Assembly: GCA_002435715.1 (NCBI GenBank)
Contig: DISD01000037.1
Coordinates: forward strand, 3,547-19,969
Length of the DNA stretch: 16,423 nucleotides
Direction of reading: 5' to 3'
From: Rhodospirillaceae bacterium UBA6219
GTDB taxonomy: Bacteria > Pseudomonadota > Alphaproteobacteria > Rhodospirillales > Magnetospirillaceae
The notes under the pieces are model-generated. The model was not told the origin of the DNA and did not search any database. It saw only the letters and a program-made list of their open reading frames with translations. Shown here piece after piece: positions 14,804 through 16,423 of the stretch; within the stretch, counting starts at the first letter, position 1, and each line of letters starts with the position of its first letter. The position numbers were made by a program, and so were the translations under genes.

Positions 14804-15988
14804 ATGCCGCCTTTTCGTCTATTCCCGGTGGTCTTCGCCTTGTTGCTCGCCGTCACCTCCCCTGTGCGGGGGGCCGAGCAATGCACCCCCATACGGGGAC
14901 TGGTCCTGCCGGTCGAGTTCCCCTATCTGCCCCATGCCGTCTCACGCGAATTCATCCACCATCGCTTCGCCGACGAACTGAGCGAATACGTCAGCCAAAT
15001 GTCTTATGGCCGGTTTTGCCTGAAAGCCCAGGTGGCCCCGGCTTGGTACAAATTGCCCGACCCGGTCGGCGCCTACAGCATCTCGTCGCGCAACCTGCTG
15101 GTGGACAAGTCCCGGGTGATCAAGCTGGTGAAGGACGCGGTGGCCCTGGCCGGTGGGGATTTCGACCTGCCCTCCTATGATTTCGTCGCCATCATGCTGG
15201 CGGCGGAAACCAAGGATTACGGCATGATCGGCCTGTGCGCCTATCCCGGCATGCTGGGCTGGACCGCCGACGCGCAATTGCTGGCCGCCGACGGCAGCCC
15301 GATCAAAGGTGTTGCCATCTACAGCTTCCAGGCCCATCTGGGAACCTTGTTCCACGACATGGCCCACGTTCTGGGCGGCGTCGCCGAAGACGGCCGGCGC
15401 AAGGTTCCCTGTCTTTATGACCACGACCTGCAGGCCCAACCGGGATTGGTACGGGAAATCTTCGCCCAGGCCATCGTCAACATGGGCTATTGGGACCCCA
15501 TGTCGTCGCATTATTACAAGTTCAACAGCCCGCCCACCGGCATCTCTTCATGGACCAAGATCCGCCTGGGCTGGATGCCCGAAGGCAAGGTCGTGCATGT
15601 CGAGCCCGGCCAAACCCAAGATATCGTGTTGGACCCGCTGGAAGATTCCGGCGGCTCCACCTTGGCCGTCCATGTGGCCCTGCCGCCGCCGTTTTATTAT
15701 CTGATCGAGAACCGCCAACCCATCGGCTTCGACGCTGAATTGCCCGGACACGGCGTGCTGATCCTGAAAGGCGACATGCGGGTGCGGGAATGCCGGTTCG
15801 GACGCTCGCCCATCAAGCTGATCGACGCCGACCCGTCGCAACCCTCGTTGAAAGGCGCCGCTTTCGACATGGACAAGCGCACCCGCTTCACCGATGCCGA
15901 GAACGGCGTCAGCATCCAATTGCTGGAAAAGCGCGGCGCGTCCTATCTGATCCGCGTCACGGTGCTTCCCGATGTCTCGCCCCGTTGA
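14804..15988 (+). CDS. Secreted M6-metallopeptidase-like protein with altered zinc motif (HDxxH)
   Basis: A 394-aa exported protein. A Sec signal peptide is clear (MPPFRLFPVVFALLLAV, cleavage probably near residue 23-24). The middle region resembles the immune-inhibitor-A/M6 metallopeptidase family: FHDMAHVLG (183-191), CLYDHD (203-208), GYWDPMSSHYYK (228-239) and ISSWTKIRLGW (247-257), followed by a beta-rich C-terminal part with YYLIENRQ (298-305). In M6 enzymes the zinc motif is HExxH; here it reads HDMAH (184-188), with Asp in place of the catalytic Glu. The protein may therefore be inactive, weakly active or a binding protein. Cysteines C27, C72, C145, C203 and C330 could form disulfides in the periplasm. 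ATG 14804 is supported by AGGAGG (14791-14796). The gap to nudC is 55 nt, so co-transcription is possible. The substrate is unknown. Confidence 0.65.
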   Translation: MPPFRLFPVVFALLLAVTSPVRGAEQCTPIRGLVLPVEFPYLPHAVSREFIHHRFADELSEYVSQMSYGRFCLKAQVAPAWYKLPDPVGAYSISSRNLLVDKSRVIKLVKDAVALAGGDFDLPSYDFVAIMLAAETKDYGMIGLCAYPGMLGWTADAQLLAADGSPIKGVAIYSFQAHLGTLFHDMAHVLGGVAEDGRRKVPCLYDHDLQAQPGLVREIFAQAIVNMGYWDPMSSHYYKFNSPPTGISSWTKIRLGWMPEGKVVHVEPGQTQDIVLDPLEDSGGSTLAVHVALPPPFYYLIENRQPIGFDAELPGHGVLILKGDMRVRECRFGRSPIKLIDADPSQPSLKGAAFDMDKRTRFTDAENGVSIQLLEKRGASYLIRVTVLPDVSPR

Positions 15989-15999
15989 CGGGGCGAGAC
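15974..15999. terminator. Perfect hairpin at the end of the M6-like gene, between convergent genes
   Basis: GTCTCGCCCCG (15974-15984) and CGGGGCGAGAC (15989-15999) form an 11-bp perfect stem with a 4-nt loop TTGA that contains most of the M6-like stop codon (15986-15988). The symmetric placement between two convergent genes suggests a bidirectional transcription end. No T-run follows on either strand, so it may act with Rho or as an mRNA 3'-end stabiliser. Confidence 0.5.
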
Positions 16000-16006
16000 A
16001 GCAAGC

Positions 16007-16423
16007 TCACATCTTGCGCACTTCCGACAAGAAGCGGTTCAGCCCATCGGTCAAAGCGTGGGAATCGTCGGCCAGATGGTCGGCGGCGCTTTGCACTTCG
16101 CGGGCCGACCTCCCGGTCTGGCTGGCCGCTTCGGCCACGGTGCCGATATGGCGCCCCACTTCCTGGGCGCCTGCGGCAGCTTCGGCAACGGAACGGGCGA
16201 TTTCGTTGGTGGCTGCCCCTTGTTCCTCGACAGAGGTGGCGATCGAACCGGCGATCTCGTTCATCAGGTTGATGGTACGGCCAATCCCGCCGATGGCGTC
16301 CACCACCTGACCGGTGGTGCCCTGGATGGCACCGATCTGGCTGGTGATTTCGTCGGTGGCCTTGGCCGTCTGGTTGGCCAAGGATTTCACCTCGTTGGCG
16401 ACCACGGCGAAGCCCTTGCCGGC
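16007..16423 (-). CDS. Methyl-accepting chemotaxis protein, C-terminal part
   Basis: A partial gene: the 3' 139 codons are present and the 5' part lies beyond the right edge. The first visible residues (AGKGFAVVANEVKSLA) are the highly conserved signalling-tip exit of the MCP cytoplasmic domain that follows the CheA/CheW-binding hairpin. The rest is a long coiled coil rich in Ala, Glu, Ser and Thr, including TDEITSQIGAIQ and SVEEQGAATNEIARSV, the usual adaptation-helix region with potential methylation sites. It ends RFLSEVRKM with no CheR-tethering NWETF-type pentapeptide. The sensing domain and membrane topology cannot be judged from this part. Confidence 0.95.
   Translation of the reverse strand, partial: AGKGFAVVANEVKSLANQTAKATDEITSQIGAIQGTTGQVVDAIGGIGRTINLMNEIAGSIATSVEEQGAATNEIARSVAEAAAGAQEVGRHIGTVAEAASQTGRSAREVQSAADHLADDSHALTDGLNRFLSEVRKM

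Noticed and set aside
1..16423. CRISPR arrays, insertion sequences, integrase or attachment sites next to the tRNA, magnetosome genes
   Set aside because: None are visible. The tRNA-Asp is followed by its own terminator and ordinary chromosomal genes, with no repeat of the tRNA 3' end noticed elsewhere in the window.

Overview
The window looks like chromosome from a GC-rich alphaproteobacterium of the Rhodospirillales, most likely Magnetospirillum or a close relative. This rests on codon use, the napFDAGHBC gene order, the abundance of signalling proteins and the general protein style. It is an inference from reading, not from a database search. No magnetosome genes, insertion sequences, phage genes or CRISPR arrays are visible.

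Layout from left to right. (1) The 3' part of a tRNA-Asp(GUC) gene, followed by a very strong intrinsic terminator. (2) An AT-rich leader of about 300 bp with a good sigma-54-type promoter, then a plus-strand ammonium transporter gene (amt). (3) A membrane-bound sensor histidine kinase (extracytoplasmic sensor, PAS, HisKA, HATPase) with no response regulator beside it. Its 3' end overlaps the 3' end of the next, convergent gene. (4) A small catabolic-looking island: a minus-strand marR-type regulator translationally coupled to an alpha/beta hydrolase, with a fumarylacetoacetate-hydrolase-family gene divergent from marR. (5) A minus-strand periplasmic nitrate reductase operon, napF-napD-napA-napG-napH-napB-napC, densely packed with start/stop overlaps. 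It is preceded by an FNR-type box with class II spacing to a plausible -10 and followed by an intrinsic terminator. (6) A minus-strand PAS-GGDEF-EAL protein with a degenerate GGDEF domain and an apparently intact EAL domain. (7) A divergent nudC (NADH pyrophosphatase / NAD-cap hydrolase), then a secreted M6-metallopeptidase-like protein whose zinc motif reads HDxxH instead of HExxH. (8) The C-terminal end of a methyl-accepting chemotaxis protein, running off the right edge.

How the parts work together. The nap genes form a complete electron route to nitrate in the periplasm. NapC and NapGH both deliver electrons from quinol, NapB is the dihaem carrier, NapA is the Mo/4Fe-4S catalytic subunit, NapD is its chaperone and NapF is an accessory ferredoxin. 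The FNR box predicts induction at low oxygen. The amt promoter predicts nitrogen-limitation control through sigma-54/NtrC. The other genes fit a motile, environmentally responsive bacterium that uses nitrate and aromatic compounds.

I did not find a clearly new multi-gene system. The most notable points are the shortened NapF, which has lost its first two iron-sulfur cluster motifs; the HDxxH M6-like protein; and the compact MarR/hydrolase/FAH island.
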